Below are positions 52,550 through 62,750 of a stretch of DNA of 64,000 nucleotides, one piece after another. Position 1 is the stretch's first letter; each line of letters begins with the position of its first letter. Made by a program: the position numbers and the translations under genes. The notes under the pieces are model-generated. The model was not told the origin of the DNA and searched no databases. It saw only the letters and a program-made list of their open reading frames with translations. The DNA is from an uncultured Prochlorococcus sp. (lineage in GTDB: Bacteria > Cyanobacteriota > Cyanobacteriia > PCC-6307 > Cyanobiaceae), in NCBI GenBank assembly GCA_902616595.1, contig CACMTJ010000001.1, positions 1-64,000 of the forward strand. The letters run 5' to 3'.

Positions 52550-55044
52550 AAAATATTACGAAAAATAATAAGCAAAATAATAAGCAAAATAATTTAATTT
52601 CTAAAATTAAACAGTTTTTCTCCACAAATGGATGGGAGCCACTACCCTATCAGATCGAATCTTGGGAAGCATTTTTAAATGGAGAGAGTGGAATAATTCA
52701 AGTTCCTACTGGATGCGGCAAAACTTATGCTGCATTAATGGGACCTCTATCAAAGATAGAAGATCCTAAAAATAATAAAAGTGTGAATATATTATTAATA
52801 ACTCCTTTAAAAGCACTAAGTAGAGATCTAAAAAATTCCATACAATTAGCAGCTTTGCATTTTAATAAAGAAATCACTGTTGAAATTAGAAACGGGGATA
52901 CAACCCCATATGAAAAGAAAAAGCAACTAGCTAAACCACCTAATATTCTTATTACCACTCCAGAGTCTTTATCTCTTTTACTTTCTAATAAAGAATCTAA
53001 TAATCTGTTCAAGGGGTTGACGTCAATAATTATTGATGAATGGCATGAATTGATGGGTAGTAAAAGAGGAAACCAGTGCGAATTATCTTTAAGTTGGCTA
53101 AGAGGTAGTATAAAAAATTTACAAATTTGGGCAATGTCTGCAACTATTGGAAATATTGAAGAAGCAGCAAAAGCAATAGTTGGGATGAGCGATATTAAAC
53201 CCAAAATTATAAGTACAAATATTCAAAAAGAGATAGAAATTATAAGCGTTTTGCCAGAGGAGAAAACCACCTTTCCATGGAGTGGCCATTTAGGAATCAG
53301 AAGTCATTCTTCACTTTTAAAAATCCTAGATAAAAATAAAAGCACCTTATTATTCACCAATACAAGAAACCAATCTGAAAGATGGTATCAATGTCTTAAA
53401 TTTTTTCTGCCAGAGATGGAAGACAAAATCGCACTTCATCACGGTTCCCTCGATAAAGAAGATAGAAAAAGAGTTGAAGAAGGGGTTAAAGATGGATTAA
53501 TAAAATGGGTAGTCTGCACCAGCTCGTTAGATTTGGGAGTTGACTTCCAACCTGTAGATCAAATAGTTCAAATTGGTAGTGCAAAGAATTTAGCTAGACT
53601 TATCCAAAGAGCTGGAAGAAGTGCTCATAGACCAGGGGGTAAATCAAAAATAATTTTTATGCCTACTAATTCTTTGGAGTTATTTGAGATTAGTGCAATG
53701 AGAAGAATAATAAAAAGTGGTATTTCTGAGGAAATTAGACTTCCTGAATTATCTTATGATGTACTTCTTCAACATCTAATAAGTTTGGCATGCGGAAATG
53801 GCTTTGATCCGAAAATTGAGAAAGAAAGAATTAAAAATTGCTGGAGTTATAGAAACTTAAAAGATCAAGATTGGAATTGGTGTCTTGACTTTTTAGAATA
53901 TGGAGGAAAATGTCTTAAAGCATACCAAAAATATAAAAAGATAGTTAAAGAGGAATCACAAAATAATAATGAAAACTTTAAATATTTTGTAAAAGACAAA
54001 TCTTTAATAAGAATGCATAAGTTCAATATTGGGACAATTACAAGTGACAAATTTGTGAATGTCAAATATATGAAAGGAAAATCTTTAGGTAATTTAGAGG
54101 AGAATTTTGCTTCAAAATTAAATCCTGGGGATACATTTTACTTTGCTGGCAAAATGCTTCAATTTGTAAGAATAAGAGATATGATTTTATATGTTAAAAA
54201 ATCAACAAAAAAAAGTTCTCTAATTCCTGCATGGGTTGGTGGTCAAATGGCAATTTCTGATCTACTTTGTGAGAGTTTAAGAAAAGAAATAGATATATGC
54301 AACGAACTAGAAAATTATGATTGCTTAAATCCTGAACTAAATTCATTACGCCCAATATTGAAGAAACAAAAATTTCTTTCAAATATTCCAAAGAAAGATG
54401 AATTCCTTATAGAAATATATAAAACCAAGGATTTATCAAATCTTTTTGTTTTTACACTTGATGGCAAATTTGTAAATGAAGGAATTGCATTTTTATGGGC
54501 TTTGAGATTGGCAAAATTAAAACAATCTACATTTAGTATTACTGCTAATGATTTTGGATTCAGCTTAACTACTGCAGAAGATTATGATTTTTCCATAATA
54601 AAAAAAGAAGCTGATTACTTTTTGAATAACAAAAAATTAGAAGAAGATCTAGAAAATGCAATTAATTTTTCAGAATTAACAAAACGTAGATTTAAAAATA
54701 TTGCCCAAATAAGTGGACTAGTAAATCAAAATAATCCAACCAAAACAAAAACTTCTTCTCAACTTCAAATAAGTTCAAGTCTTTTCTACGATGTCTTTAC
54801 TAAATATGAAGAAGGCCATCTTTTGATAAAACAATCGCATCAAGAAGTTAAAGAATATCAATTAGAAAATAAGAGAATATCTAGATCATTAGAAAGATTA
54901 AAAAATTTAAAAATGCTACTAAACGAGATAAAAAGTCCAACGCCTTTTGCTTTCCCTTTACTGGTTGAAAGACTTAAAAATACTTTAAGCAATGAGCCAA
55001 TAGAAAAAAGAGTAGAAAAACTTATAAAAAAATATAGTGATTAA
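52546..55044 (+). CDS. Ligase-associated DEXH-box (Lhr-type) helicase
   Basis: VPTGCGKTYAALMGPL, IIDEWHEL, MSATIGN, QRAGRSAHRPGG; starts 4 nt inside ligase (ATGA). Confidence 0.95.
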   Translation: MKNITKNNKQNNKQNNLISKIKQFFSTNGWEPLPYQIESWEAFLNGESGIIQVPTGCGKTYAALMGPLSKIEDPKNNKSVNILLITPLKALSRDLKNSIQLAALHFNKEITVEIRNGDTTPYEKKKQLAKPPNILITTPESLSLLLSNKESNNLFKGLTSIIIDEWHELMGSKRGNQCELSLSWLRGSIKNLQIWAMSATIGNIEEAAKAIVGMSDIKPKIISTNIQKEIEIISVLPEEKTTFPWSGHLGIRSHSSLLKILDKNKSTLLFTNTRNQSERWYQCLKFFLPEMEDKIALHHGSLDKEDRKRVEEGVKDGLIKWVVCTSSLDLGVDFQPVDQIVQIGSAKNLARLIQRAGRSAHRPGGKSKIIFMPTNSLELFEISAMRRIIKSGISEEIRLPELSYDVLLQHLISLACGNGFDPKIEKERIKNCWSYRNLKDQDWNWCLDFLEYGGKCLKAYQKYKKIVKEESQNNNENFKYFVKDKSLIRMHKFNIGTITSDKFVNVKYMKGKSLGNLEENFASKLNPGDTFYFAGKMLQFVRIRDMILYVKKSTKKSSLIPAWVGGQMAISDLLCESLRKEIDICNELENYDCLNPELNSLRPILKKQKFLSNIPKKDEFLIEIYKTKDLSNLFVFTLDGKFVNEGIAFLWALRLAKLKQSTFSITANDFGFSLTTAEDYDFSIIKKEADYFLNNKKLEEDLENAINFSELTKRRFKNIAQISGLVNQNNPTKTKTSSQLQISSSLFYDVFTKYEEGHLLIKQSHQEVKEYQLENKRISRSLERLKNLKMLLNEIKSPTPFAFPLLVERLKNTLSNEPIEKRVEKLIKKYSD

Positions 55045-55689
55045 ATGAAAAAAAGTTCTTTTAAATTTTTTTGGGAAGATACATTGTTAGAGATGCTTCC
55101 TTCAAGAGCGTTATTTCTACCGGAAACAAAAGAGTTGTTAATATGCGATATTCATCTTGGGAAAGCAGAGTATTTTCAGCAAAATGGTATACCTCTTACT
55201 AATAATTCAGATAAAAACAATTTTGCAAGAATAAAAAAAATAGTAAAAAAATATAGTCCTGAAAAGTTAATAATATTAGGAGATTTATTCCACAGCAAAT
55301 ATTCAATAGATAAAACTCTTCAAAAAAAAGTTGAGGATCTTCCTGAACTACTAAAAACCACAGTTGAACTAATCCTGGGAAATCACGATGTAGGTTGTGA
55401 TTTTAAAAATATAAAAATTTTTGATATTAGAAAAACTAAAAATATTACTTTTAGCCATGAACCAGTTAATTTAGAAAATAATAAAACCTTGAATATTTGT
55501 GGACATTATCATCCAAAAATCTATTTAAAAAACAATGGAGATAAATTATCTTTTAGGTGCTTTGCAATGGATAACAATAAAAATGTTTTATATCTGCCTG
55601 CATTCGGAGACTTAACAGGAGGATATCCCTGCAAAAAGTCATTTAAAAAATGGGCAATTGTTTCTGAAGAAGAAATTATCGAAATTTAA
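55045..55689 (+). CDS. Ligase-associated DNA damage response metallophosphoesterase
   Basis: LLICDIHLGKAEYF, LIILGDLFHSK, LILGNHDVG, ICGHYHPK. Confidence 0.93.
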   Translation: MKKSSFKFFWEDTLLEMLPSRALFLPETKELLICDIHLGKAEYFQQNGIPLTNNSDKNNFARIKKIVKKYSPEKLIILGDLFHSKYSIDKTLQKKVEDLPELLKTTVELILGNHDVGCDFKNIKIFDIRKTKNITFSHEPVNLENNKTLNICGHYHPKIYLKNNGDKLSFRCFAMDNNKNVLYLPAFGDLTGGYPCKKSFKKWAIVSEEEIIEI

Positions 55690-55901
55690 TCTTAATTGGA
55701 ATCATACTGAAGTGACTTAATTTTTTCATTTAGATATACCAATTTATACTCCAAGTTCTCGTTTATTTTATTTATCAATTATTTTGAATCTATTAATCTA
55801 TTTCTATTAGTAGAAATTGATAATAAAAAATTTATACAGCTAATGACCCTTTCTTTAGCAGGCAATTCACGTTATAAAAAAAATAAACACATTTTATAGA
55901 A

Positions 55902-56204
55902 ATGAAAAAATTAATAGCCTTGATTTTATTTCCATTTCTTATCAGCCCATTTGGGGCAAACGCAAATGATAATTTTTCCGTTGAGATAGAAGCACTTACA
56001 CTAGTAATGGAGCAATATAAGGAAGAAACCGAATCAAGTGTTGAATTAGACATGGAAAATAAAAAGCCAAGTTACATGGCTCTTAAACAAGACGAATGCA
56101 ACGCCACTGTTGAAGTTACAGAAAAAACAGGATTAGAAGTTGTAAATACTGAATCTTTCGATGTAAACGTCTGCTTGAAAGAAATCTATAAAGTAATCAA
56201 CTAA
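55902..56204 (+). CDS. Secreted hypothetical protein
   Basis: Signal peptide MKKLIALILFPFLISPFGANAND; two Cys. Confidence 0.6.
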   Translation: MKKLIALILFPFLISPFGANANDNFSVEIEALTLVMEQYKEETESSVELDMENKKPSYMALKQDECNATVEVTEKTGLEVVNTESFDVNVCLKEIYKVIN

Positions 56205-56245
56205 ATAAGCAGATTATAAAAATACAATAAAAACAAAAAATTAAA

Positions 56246-56342
56246 GAGGTCTTTTTCTTAAAGAAGGTAAGACCTCGAGACCTAACAGAAAACTTTGGAA
56301 CGGGTTCTGCATACCCAATTAATAACTGCAAAGGAATTGCAG
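56246..56342. ncRNA. Candidate structured RNA / 3'UTR element with three inverted repeats
   Basis: GAGGTCTT(56246-56253)/AAGACCTC(56269-56276); GGGT(56302-56305)/ACCC(56313-56316); CTGCAA(56326-56331)/TTGCAG(56337-56342) around AGGAA loop. Confidence 0.4.
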
Positions 56343-56386
56343 AGGTGTGATTAAAAGTACAAAACCTAAAATTATTTTTTAAATAA

Positions 56387-56533
56387 TTATTTCTTCTTTG
56401 ATAATGTTTGTGATTCTTCTCTAGACATTAGAGCTTCAATTTGAGCAAGAACTTTTTGAAGTTCATCCGTTTTTGTGAGAGATGCTTCTGCTACTTCTCT
56501 TAATTTTTCTAACTGTTCTTTAGTTTTATCCAT
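56387..56533 (-). CDS. Short helical hypothetical protein (48 aa)
   Basis: Hand translation MDKTKEQLEKLREVAEASLTKTDELQKVLAQIEALMSREESQTLSKKK*; not in ORF track. Confidence 0.6.
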   Translation of the reverse strand: MDKTKEQLEKLREVAEASLTKTDELQKVLAQIEALMSREESQTLSKKK

Positions 56534-56729
56534 GATAAATAAATTAGAAATTAACCACTTTAAAAAATGGTTTTAATACAGATTTTTCACTCCCACACAA
56601 ATTCATATTCTCTCTTTTTTTTATAAAGTCAAATAAATTTCCATTTATTAAGGTTTTATGAGGACTTCCAATTAATCCTTTATTTATTATAGAAACCATA
56701 AGATTACCTGAAATAGAAATACTCTTAAA

Positions 56730-56819
56730 TTATGAAGTAAATACAGGTAATCCTATTGTTGCAGTTGTTATGAGAGCCCCTGCAAAAATCAAGAAAGGTA
56801 GATAAGGATAGTTTTTCAA
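56730..56819 (-). CDS. Possible tiny single-TM ORF (29 aa, TTG start)
   Basis: (M)KNYPYLPFLIFAGALITTATIGLPVFTS*; hydrophobic helix; start codon uncertain. Confidence 0.3.
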   Translation of the reverse strand: MKNYPYLPFLIFAGALITTATIGLPVFTS

Positions 56820-56926
56820 AGATAAACTTACTAATTCGAAATAACTATATAGGTATTTATACTGTTTGTCTACCCTTTATCCGTTTTAAAGCTAAAAATC
56901 TTTCTTTTGAAAGTAAAAATTAAACA

Positions 56927-57772
56927 TTAACCAAATTTACCTGATATGTATTCCTGAGTAGTTTTTTCTTTTGGAGAGTTAAAAATTCTCTCTGTCGAAT
57001 TAAATTCTGCAAGATAACCAACCTTTCCTCCATCACCATCTTCATATTCAATAGCATTAAAAAATGCAGTCATATCACTGACTCTCAATGCCTGTTGCAT
57101 ATTATGGGTAACGATAATTATTGTGTAATTCTTCTTTAGTTCATGCATAGTCTCTTCTATTTTCAAAGTAGAGATTGGATCTAAAGCTGAGCATGGCTCA
57201 TCCATGAGAATTATTTCAGGCTCAATTGCGATGGTTCGAGCAATACATAATCTCTGTTGTTGTCCACCAGATAAAGAGTAACCACTATCATTTAATTTAT
57301 CCTTACATTCACTCCATACAGCAGCTTTTCTCAAGGAACTTTCCACTAATTCATCCATATCTCCCGTAAAGCCATTGATTCTTGCTCCGAATGCAATATT
57401 TTCGTAGATAGATTTTGGAAAAGGATTAGGTTGCTGAAAAACCATTCCGATTCTTCTTCTAACTTCAACTGGATCTACTCTTTTGTCATAGATATTAGTT
57501 CCATCAAAGAGGACTGTCCCTTTTAACGAACAATTAGGGATTAAATCGTTCATTCTATTCAAAGCTCTAAGAACGGTTGATTTACCACAACCAGAAGGGC
57601 CAATGAGTGAAGTTATATCTCCTGCTTTAAAATTTAAAAAAACATTTTTTACCGCTTCAAAAGTGCCATAACTAATAGAAACATCCTCAAGAGATAAAAT
57701 GTTTTTCTTTTGCGACTTTTTAGTGTTTTTAATCATTTCATACCCTCTTAGTTTTCTCAGTAAAAGCGGCAA
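56927..57772 (-). CDS. pstB: Phosphate ABC transporter ATP-binding protein (true start probably MIKNTKK at 57736)
   Basis: [57 protein letters not shown]. Confidence 0.96.
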   Translation of the reverse strand: MPLLLRKLRGYEMIKNTKKSQKKNILSLEDVSISYGTFEAVKNVFLNFKAGDITSLIGPSGCGKSTVLRALNRMNDLIPNCSLKGTVLFDGTNIYDKRVDPVEVRRRIGMVFQQPNPFPKSIYENIAFGARINGFTGDMDELVESSLRKAAVWSECKDKLNDSGYSLSGGQQQRLCIARTIAIEPEIILMDEPCSALDPISTLKIEETMHELKKNYTIIIVTHNMQQALRVSDMTAFFNAIEYEDGDGGKVGYLAEFNSTERIFNSPKEKTTQEYISGKFG

Positions 57773-58637
57773 ATATCCTTGAAAAAATATTAACTGTTAG
57801 TATTGATATGACAAGAATAAAGGAAGCCGCCCAAGCTAGTTTATTCTGTGCATCATAAGGTTCAAGGGCAAAATTATATATCAAAACAGCTAATGAGCCC
57901 ATCTCGTAAAACAAATCTTCAAAACCTACTATGTAGTAGTAAGAAAATAAAGCAGTAAATATCAAAGGTGCTGTTTCGCCTGCAGCCCTTGCGATTCCAA
58001 GCACAACCCCAGTAGCAATAGATCTAAATGCTGTGGGTAAAGTTATTTTTAATATTGTTGTATACATACTTGCTCCTATGCCTAGAGAAGCATACCTTAA
58101 TTCATTTGGTACTAACTTTAAACCTTCATCAGTAGTTTTTATAACTGTAGGCAACATCAATATTGAAAGAGCCATACCTCCTGCAAAACCACTGTACATA
58201 CTGCCAAATAAAATTTTTGTTGAAACGATTAAGGCATAAATAAATACACCGGCAATTATTGAAGGAACACCAGCTAAAACATTAACTCCGAATCTAATAA
58301 ATTTTGAAAAAGGTCCTCCTTTTGAATATTCAGCTAGATATATGCCACCGCCAACACCTACTGGTATGGCAATAATTGAAGCAATAGTTGTAATAACTAG
58401 TGTCCCAATTAATGCAGGATTAATTCCTCCCGCATCTAAATCATCTCCAGGAGGATTTGGTTCTAAAGTAAATAATTCTGGTGTGATTTGAGCTCCCCCT
58501 TTAATAAGAATATATGTAACCACAAAAATCAAAGGAAGAATTGCAATGAGTGCACAAAAAACTGATAAAGAAGTAAAGAATTTATCTCCTACATTTCGTG
58601 ATAGTTTTTTCTGGTAATAAAGAGAATTCATAATCAT
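57738..58637 (-). CDS. pstA: Phosphate ABC transporter permease PstA
   Basis: [52 protein letters not shown]. Confidence 0.95.
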   Translation of the reverse strand: MIMNSLYYQKKLSRNVGDKFFTSLSVFCALIAILPLIFVVTYILIKGGAQITPELFTLEPNPPGDDLDAGGINPALIGTLVITTIASIIAIPVGVGGGIYLAEYSKGGPFSKFIRFGVNVLAGVPSIIAGVFIYALIVSTKILFGSMYSGFAGGMALSILMLPTVIKTTDEGLKLVPNELRYASLGIGASMYTTILKITLPTAFRSIATGVVLGIARAAGETAPLIFTALFSYYYIVGFEDLFYEMGSLAVLIYNFALEPYDAQNKLAWAASFILVISILTVNIFSRIFAAFTEKTKRV

Positions 58638-59585
58638 CTAATATTTGAGACTAAATTTCTTAACTAGCCATTGAGCAAAGATATTAACCACTAAAGATAG
58701 GATCATTAGTACAAAAGCCGCATAAAAAAGTGATGAGACCTGACTTCCATCGGCTTCACCAAACTGGTTTGCAAGCATAGAAGAGATGGTATATCCAGGA
58801 GATAATAGTGACCAACTAAATACATTAGAATTTCCAATAATCATCGTGACAGCCATGGTTTCACCCATTGCCCTGCCTAACGCCAATAGAACACCTGCCA
58901 TAATTCCTGATAATGCCGCAGGCAAAATTACCGAAAATATAGTTTTCCATCTACTTGCACCAATTCCATAGGAAGCATTCCTAAGCTTTTTGGGAACTTG
59001 ATTCAGACTATCTCTAGCTATCGAGGTCACTATTGGTAAAAGCATTACCACTAAAATTATTATCCCTAAAAGTGAATTCCGACCTGCAGGCTCCGTACTA
59101 AATAAAGGAATCCAACCAAAGAATTTATGTAAAAAAACAAAAAACTCTCTAAAGAAAGGTTCCATAACAAATATCGCCCATAATCCCAATACGACAGATG
59201 GTATAGCTGCTAGTAATTCAACAAATGAACCTACTATTTCTCTGACAAATTTCGGAACAAAATCCTCTGTAATAAATATCGCAGTTCCAACACCTAAAGG
59301 GATAGTAATCAATAATGAAAGAAGAGAAGTAACTAATGTCCCATATATTGCTGTAAAAGCTCCATATTCATCTTTTACTGGATTCCATTCAGAAGTTACT
59401 AGAAAATTTAAGCCATACCTTGAAAATGATTCAAATGACTGAAAAAAGACTACTAAAATAATTCCAAAAAGTACTATTGCAACAATACTAGACAAGGCTA
59501 GGGTTGTATTTTTAAAGATTAAATCTATATTTTTTTCAATTCCGAATCTTTTACGATTCTTGAAAAGAGTTAATTTCTCTTCCAT
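58638..59585 (-). CDS. pstC: Phosphate ABC transporter permease PstC
   Basis: AIYGTLVTSLLSLLITIPLGVGTAIFITE, GRAMGETMAVTMIIGN. Confidence 0.95.
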   Translation of the reverse strand: MEEKLTLFKNRKRFGIEKNIDLIFKNTTLALSSIVAIVLFGIILVVFFQSFESFSRYGLNFLVTSEWNPVKDEYGAFTAIYGTLVTSLLSLLITIPLGVGTAIFITEDFVPKFVREIVGSFVELLAAIPSVVLGLWAIFVMEPFFREFFVFLHKFFGWIPLFSTEPAGRNSLLGIIILVVMLLPIVTSIARDSLNQVPKKLRNASYGIGASRWKTIFSVILPAALSGIMAGVLLALGRAMGETMAVTMIIGNSNVFSWSLLSPGYTISSMLANQFGEADGSQVSSLFYAAFVLMILSLVVNIFAQWLVKKFSLKY

Positions 59586-59762
59586 TAAAAAAAGAATATT
59601 TCTACAAATCTACTATTAAATATTGGAAAAGACTTTAAGATGGGTTAAAGGTATATGAAAGTCATGAAAAGTTAACATCCTTAAATTAATTTTTTCAAAA
59701 ATTTTTTCTTTAACTTTACTTAACCATAGGTGAATATTATTTATTGAATAGAAACTGAGGGA

Positions 59763-59969
59763 ATGTTTAAATACAGGGAATTTATTGCTCAAATCAAATA
59801 TAAAGAAGTAATATCTTCCCCTGTATATTTTATTCCTGTTTTGCTTCTATCAATAATGATTATTATAGAAGGTTTTCACATCTTTAATCACAAACAAAAT
59901 TGCAAAACTAAAGCTGAGTGGATGGAACAATCAGGAATGACTTATGACAGGGAATCAGAAGTTAATTAA
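59763..59969 (+). CDS. Small single-TM hypothetical protein
   Basis: PVYFIPVLLLSIMIIIEGFHIF TM; 68 aa. Confidence 0.5.
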   Translation: MFKYREFIAQIKYKEVISSPVYFIPVLLLSIMIIIEGFHIFNHKQNCKTKAEWMEQSGMTYDRESEVN

Positions 59970-59987
59970 TAAAATCTAAAATATAAT

Positions 59988-60308
59988 TTATTCGCAACAA
60001 CGTTTTCTATTTGAGGAATAATCTGTCAAAGAAGTTATCCATTCCTTGATCAAAAAGAGAGATTCTTTATTTAGGCTGTAATACACCCATCTACCTTCTT
60101 GCCTGTCTGCGATAAGACCAGCTTCCTTCAAAATTTTTATGTGATATGAAATTCTTGATTGAGATAACTTAGTTAATTTCATAATATCGCAAACACAAAC
60201 TTCTCCATCCATGATTAGGTCAATTATTTCTAGCCTAAAAGGATCAGAAAATGAAACCATAAACTTAGATATATTTTCTTTTTTTACTTTGCTACTCTCT
60301 TTTAACAA
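59988..60308 (-). CDS. arsR: ArsR/SmtB family transcriptional repressor
   Basis: SFSDPFRLEIIDLIMDGEVCVCDIMKLTKLSQSRISYHIKILKEAGLIADRQEGRWVYYSL; CVCD sensor motif and C-terminal CCE. Confidence 0.93.
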   Translation of the reverse strand: MLKESSKVKKENISKFMVSFSDPFRLEIIDLIMDGEVCVCDIMKLTKLSQSRISYHIKILKEAGLIADRQEGRWVYYSLNKESLFLIKEWITSLTDYSSNRKRCCE

Positions 60309-60362
60309 TTTTAAAGTATTTAGATTCTTTTAAATATAGCTTAAATAAAAAAGATTTCATTA

Positions 60363-60403
60363 ATCAAAACATCTTGATACATCAAAATATTTTGATGTAT
60401 AAT
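60363..60403 (+). promoter_or_regulatory. gap promoter with two tandem ArsR-like operators
   Basis: ATCAA-N6-TTGAT at 60363-60378 and 60381-60396, 18 bp apart; the second sits in a 24-bp perfect palindrome (60377-60400); TTGATA (60374-60379)-N18-TATAAT (60398-60403). Confidence 0.8.
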
Positions 60404-60423
60404 TTATATAGAAAATTTCAAGA

Positions 60424-61449
60424 GTGATGAAAATTGGAATTAATGGTTTTGGAAGAATTGGCAGATTAGTTTTCAGAGCATTATGGGACAGAGCTGATAT
60501 AGAAATAACTCATATAAATGAGATAGCAGGAGATTCGAATGCTGCTGCGCATTTACTCGAATTCGATTCAGTCCATGGTAGATGGGTGAAAGATATAAAG
60601 GTTAAAGAAGAAGAAATAATAATTGATGGACAGAAATTAACCTACACATCTTTTAAAAATTACCTTGATGTTCCTTGGGAAAAATCTTCTGTAGATATTA
60701 TTTTGGAATGTACAGGAAAGAATAAAAAGCCAGAGAAACTAAATCCCTATTTTGATACTCTTGGGATGAAAAGAGTAATAGTAGCTTGTCCAGTCAAAGG
60801 AATTGTTGCAGAAGCTGAATCACTGAATATTGTTTACGGTATAAATCAAAGTCTTTATGACCCTTCCAAACATAAATTAGTAACTGCAGCATCCTGCACT
60901 ACAAATTGTTTAGCTCCGATAGTAAAGGTAATTAATGAAAATTTTTCTATTAAACACGGTGCTATTACAACTATTCACGATGTAACGAACACTCAAGTTC
61001 CTGTAGATTTTTATAAAAGTGATCTGAGGAGAGCAAGAGGATGTATGCAAAGTTTAATACCTACTACCACTGGATCTGCTAAAGCTATCGCTGAGATCTT
61101 TCCAGAATTAAAAGGAAAATTAAATGGACATGCAGTAAGAGTTCCTCTACTTAATGGTTCTTTAACAGATGCAGTTTTTGAATTAAATAAAGAAGTGACA
61201 ACTGAACAAGTGAATATGGCACTAAAGGAAGCTTCAGAAACTTATTTAAAAGGAATTCTTGGCTACGAAGAAAGGCCTTTAGTTTCTGCAGATTATGTAA
61301 ATGACTCTAGAAGTTCAATAGTTGATAGTTTATCAACTATGGTTGTTAATTCAAATTTATTAAAGATATACGCTTGGTATGACAACGAGTGGGGTTACAG
61401 CTGCAGACTTGCAGATCTTACTGAATATGTAATCAAAAAAGAGATTTAA
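60424..61449 (+). CDS. gap: Glyceraldehyde-3-phosphate dehydrogenase paired with ArsJ
   Basis: [32 protein letters not shown] active-site Cys; directly followed by arsJ. Confidence 0.95.
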   Translation: MMKIGINGFGRIGRLVFRALWDRADIEITHINEIAGDSNAAAHLLEFDSVHGRWVKDIKVKEEEIIIDGQKLTYTSFKNYLDVPWEKSSVDIILECTGKNKKPEKLNPYFDTLGMKRVIVACPVKGIVAEAESLNIVYGINQSLYDPSKHKLVTAASCTTNCLAPIVKVINENFSIKHGAITTIHDVTNTQVPVDFYKSDLRRARGCMQSLIPTTTGSAKAIAEIFPELKGKLNGHAVRVPLLNGSLTDAVFELNKEVTTEQVNMALKEASETYLKGILGYEERPLVSADYVNDSRSSIVDSLSTMVVNSNLLKIYAWYDNEWGYSCRLADLTEYVIKKEI

Positions 61450-61460
61450 TTTATGTCTTT

Positions 61461-62720
61461 ATGAAGTTATCTAATATTCAACAATATAGTGTTGTAACAG
61501 CAAACTATTGGGCGTTCACGCTTACTGACGGCGCATTAAGATTATTAGTTGTTGGGCACTTTCATGAGCTAGGTTACACAACTCTTCAAATTGCTTTACT
61601 TTTCCTTTTTTATGAGTTTTTTGGAATAATTACTAATTTATATGGTGGTTGGATAGGAGCAAGATATGGATTAAGGCTTACTTTGTGGATTGGGACTATC
61701 CTGCAAATCATCGCTCTTTTTATGCTTATTCCAGTTAAGGAAGATTGGCCGGTAATTTTTAGTGTCTCATACGTTATGGTTGCTCAAGCAGTTAGTGGGA
61801 TAGCAAAAGATTTAAACAAAATGAGTGCTAAAAGTGCTGTTAAGACAGTAGTTCCAGAGACAAATGATGGCAATGATACTGGCCAAAAACAACTTTTTAA
61901 ATGGGTTGCTATTTTAACTGGATCTAAAAATGCTCTTAAGGGAGTTGGCTTTTTCTTAGGTGGACTTTTATATAAGTTATTTGGATTCAATAATGCTGTA
62001 GGAATTATGGGTTTTGGACTCTGCTTAGCCTTTTTATTGACATTAATTTTGCCTGGAGAAATTGGCAAGATGAAAACCAAACCAGCTTTTAATGATCTTT
62101 TTTCAAAATCAAATGCAATAAATATTCTTTCAGCAGCAAGATTTTTTCTTTTTGGAGCAAGAGATGTTTGGTTTGTTGTGGCTCTTCCAGTATTCCTAGA
62201 TATGGCCTTTGGTTGGGACTACATGGAAATAGGATTATTTCTTGGGGCCTGGGTAATAGGTTATGGAATTGTTCAGGCTTCTGCTCCAGCAATTAGAAAG
62301 ATGTGGGGACAAAAAGAAAGTCCAGATCGTAAAGCTATTCAATTTTGGAGTGCCGTATTAATGGTCATACCATCTTTGATAGGAATCGCATTATGGAGAG
62401 AAAGTTCTCCATCGATAGCAATAATTTTAGGACTCACTATTTTTGGATTTGTTTTTGCAATGAATTCCTCTACACATTCTTATATGATTTTGGCCTACTC
62501 TGATAATGAAAAAGTCAGTTTAAATGTTGGCTTCTATTACATGGCAAATGCTGCTGGAAGACTAATTGGAACATTACTCTCTGGCTTGTTATTTATGATT
62601 GGGAGAAATGCAAGTGTTGGTCTTCAATATTGTCTTTATTTTTCATCACTTTTAATATTCTTATCTTGGATCTCCAGTCTTAAATTACCCTCGTTCAAAC
62701 AAAGCCTATCAGCTCCATAA
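61461..62720 (+). CDS. arsJ: ArsJ-type organoarsenical efflux MFS permease
   Basis: 419 aa MFS; NYWAFTLTDGALRLLVVGHFHELGYTTLQIALLFLFYEFFGI..; adjacent gap and arsR. Confidence 0.9.
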   Translation: MKLSNIQQYSVVTANYWAFTLTDGALRLLVVGHFHELGYTTLQIALLFLFYEFFGIITNLYGGWIGARYGLRLTLWIGTILQIIALFMLIPVKEDWPVIFSVSYVMVAQAVSGIAKDLNKMSAKSAVKTVVPETNDGNDTGQKQLFKWVAILTGSKNALKGVGFFLGGLLYKLFGFNNAVGIMGFGLCLAFLLTLILPGEIGKMKTKPAFNDLFSKSNAINILSAARFFLFGARDVWFVVALPVFLDMAFGWDYMEIGLFLGAWVIGYGIVQASAPAIRKMWGQKESPDRKAIQFWSAVLMVIPSLIGIALWRESSPSIAIILGLTIFGFVFAMNSSTHSYMILAYSDNEKVSLNVGFYYMANAAGRLIGTLLSGLLFMIGRNASVGLQYCLYFSSLLIFLSWISSLKLPSFKQSLSAP

Positions 62721-62750
62721 AGACTAATTTTTGGGAATTAGAATATTTTA

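Noticed and set aside
52725-53204. 159-aa antisense ORF opposite the ligase-associated helicase
   Set aside because: Overlaps conserved helicase motifs on the other strand; no domain recognised.
55690-55790. Short minus-strand frame (TTG..KINENLEYKLVYLNEKIKSLQYDSN*) resembling a SlyX-like coiled coil
   Set aside because: Under 30 codons, no good start or ribosome-binding site, and AT-rich; cannot be separated from chance.
59709-59726. Possible Pho-box half-sites (TTTAACTT ... CTTAACCA) between pstC and the 68-aa ORF
   Set aside because: Each unit fits PyTTAAPyPy(T/A), but the repeats are offset by 10 bp rather than the expected 11, only two are present in AT-rich DNA, and the distance/orientation to pstC is not convincing.
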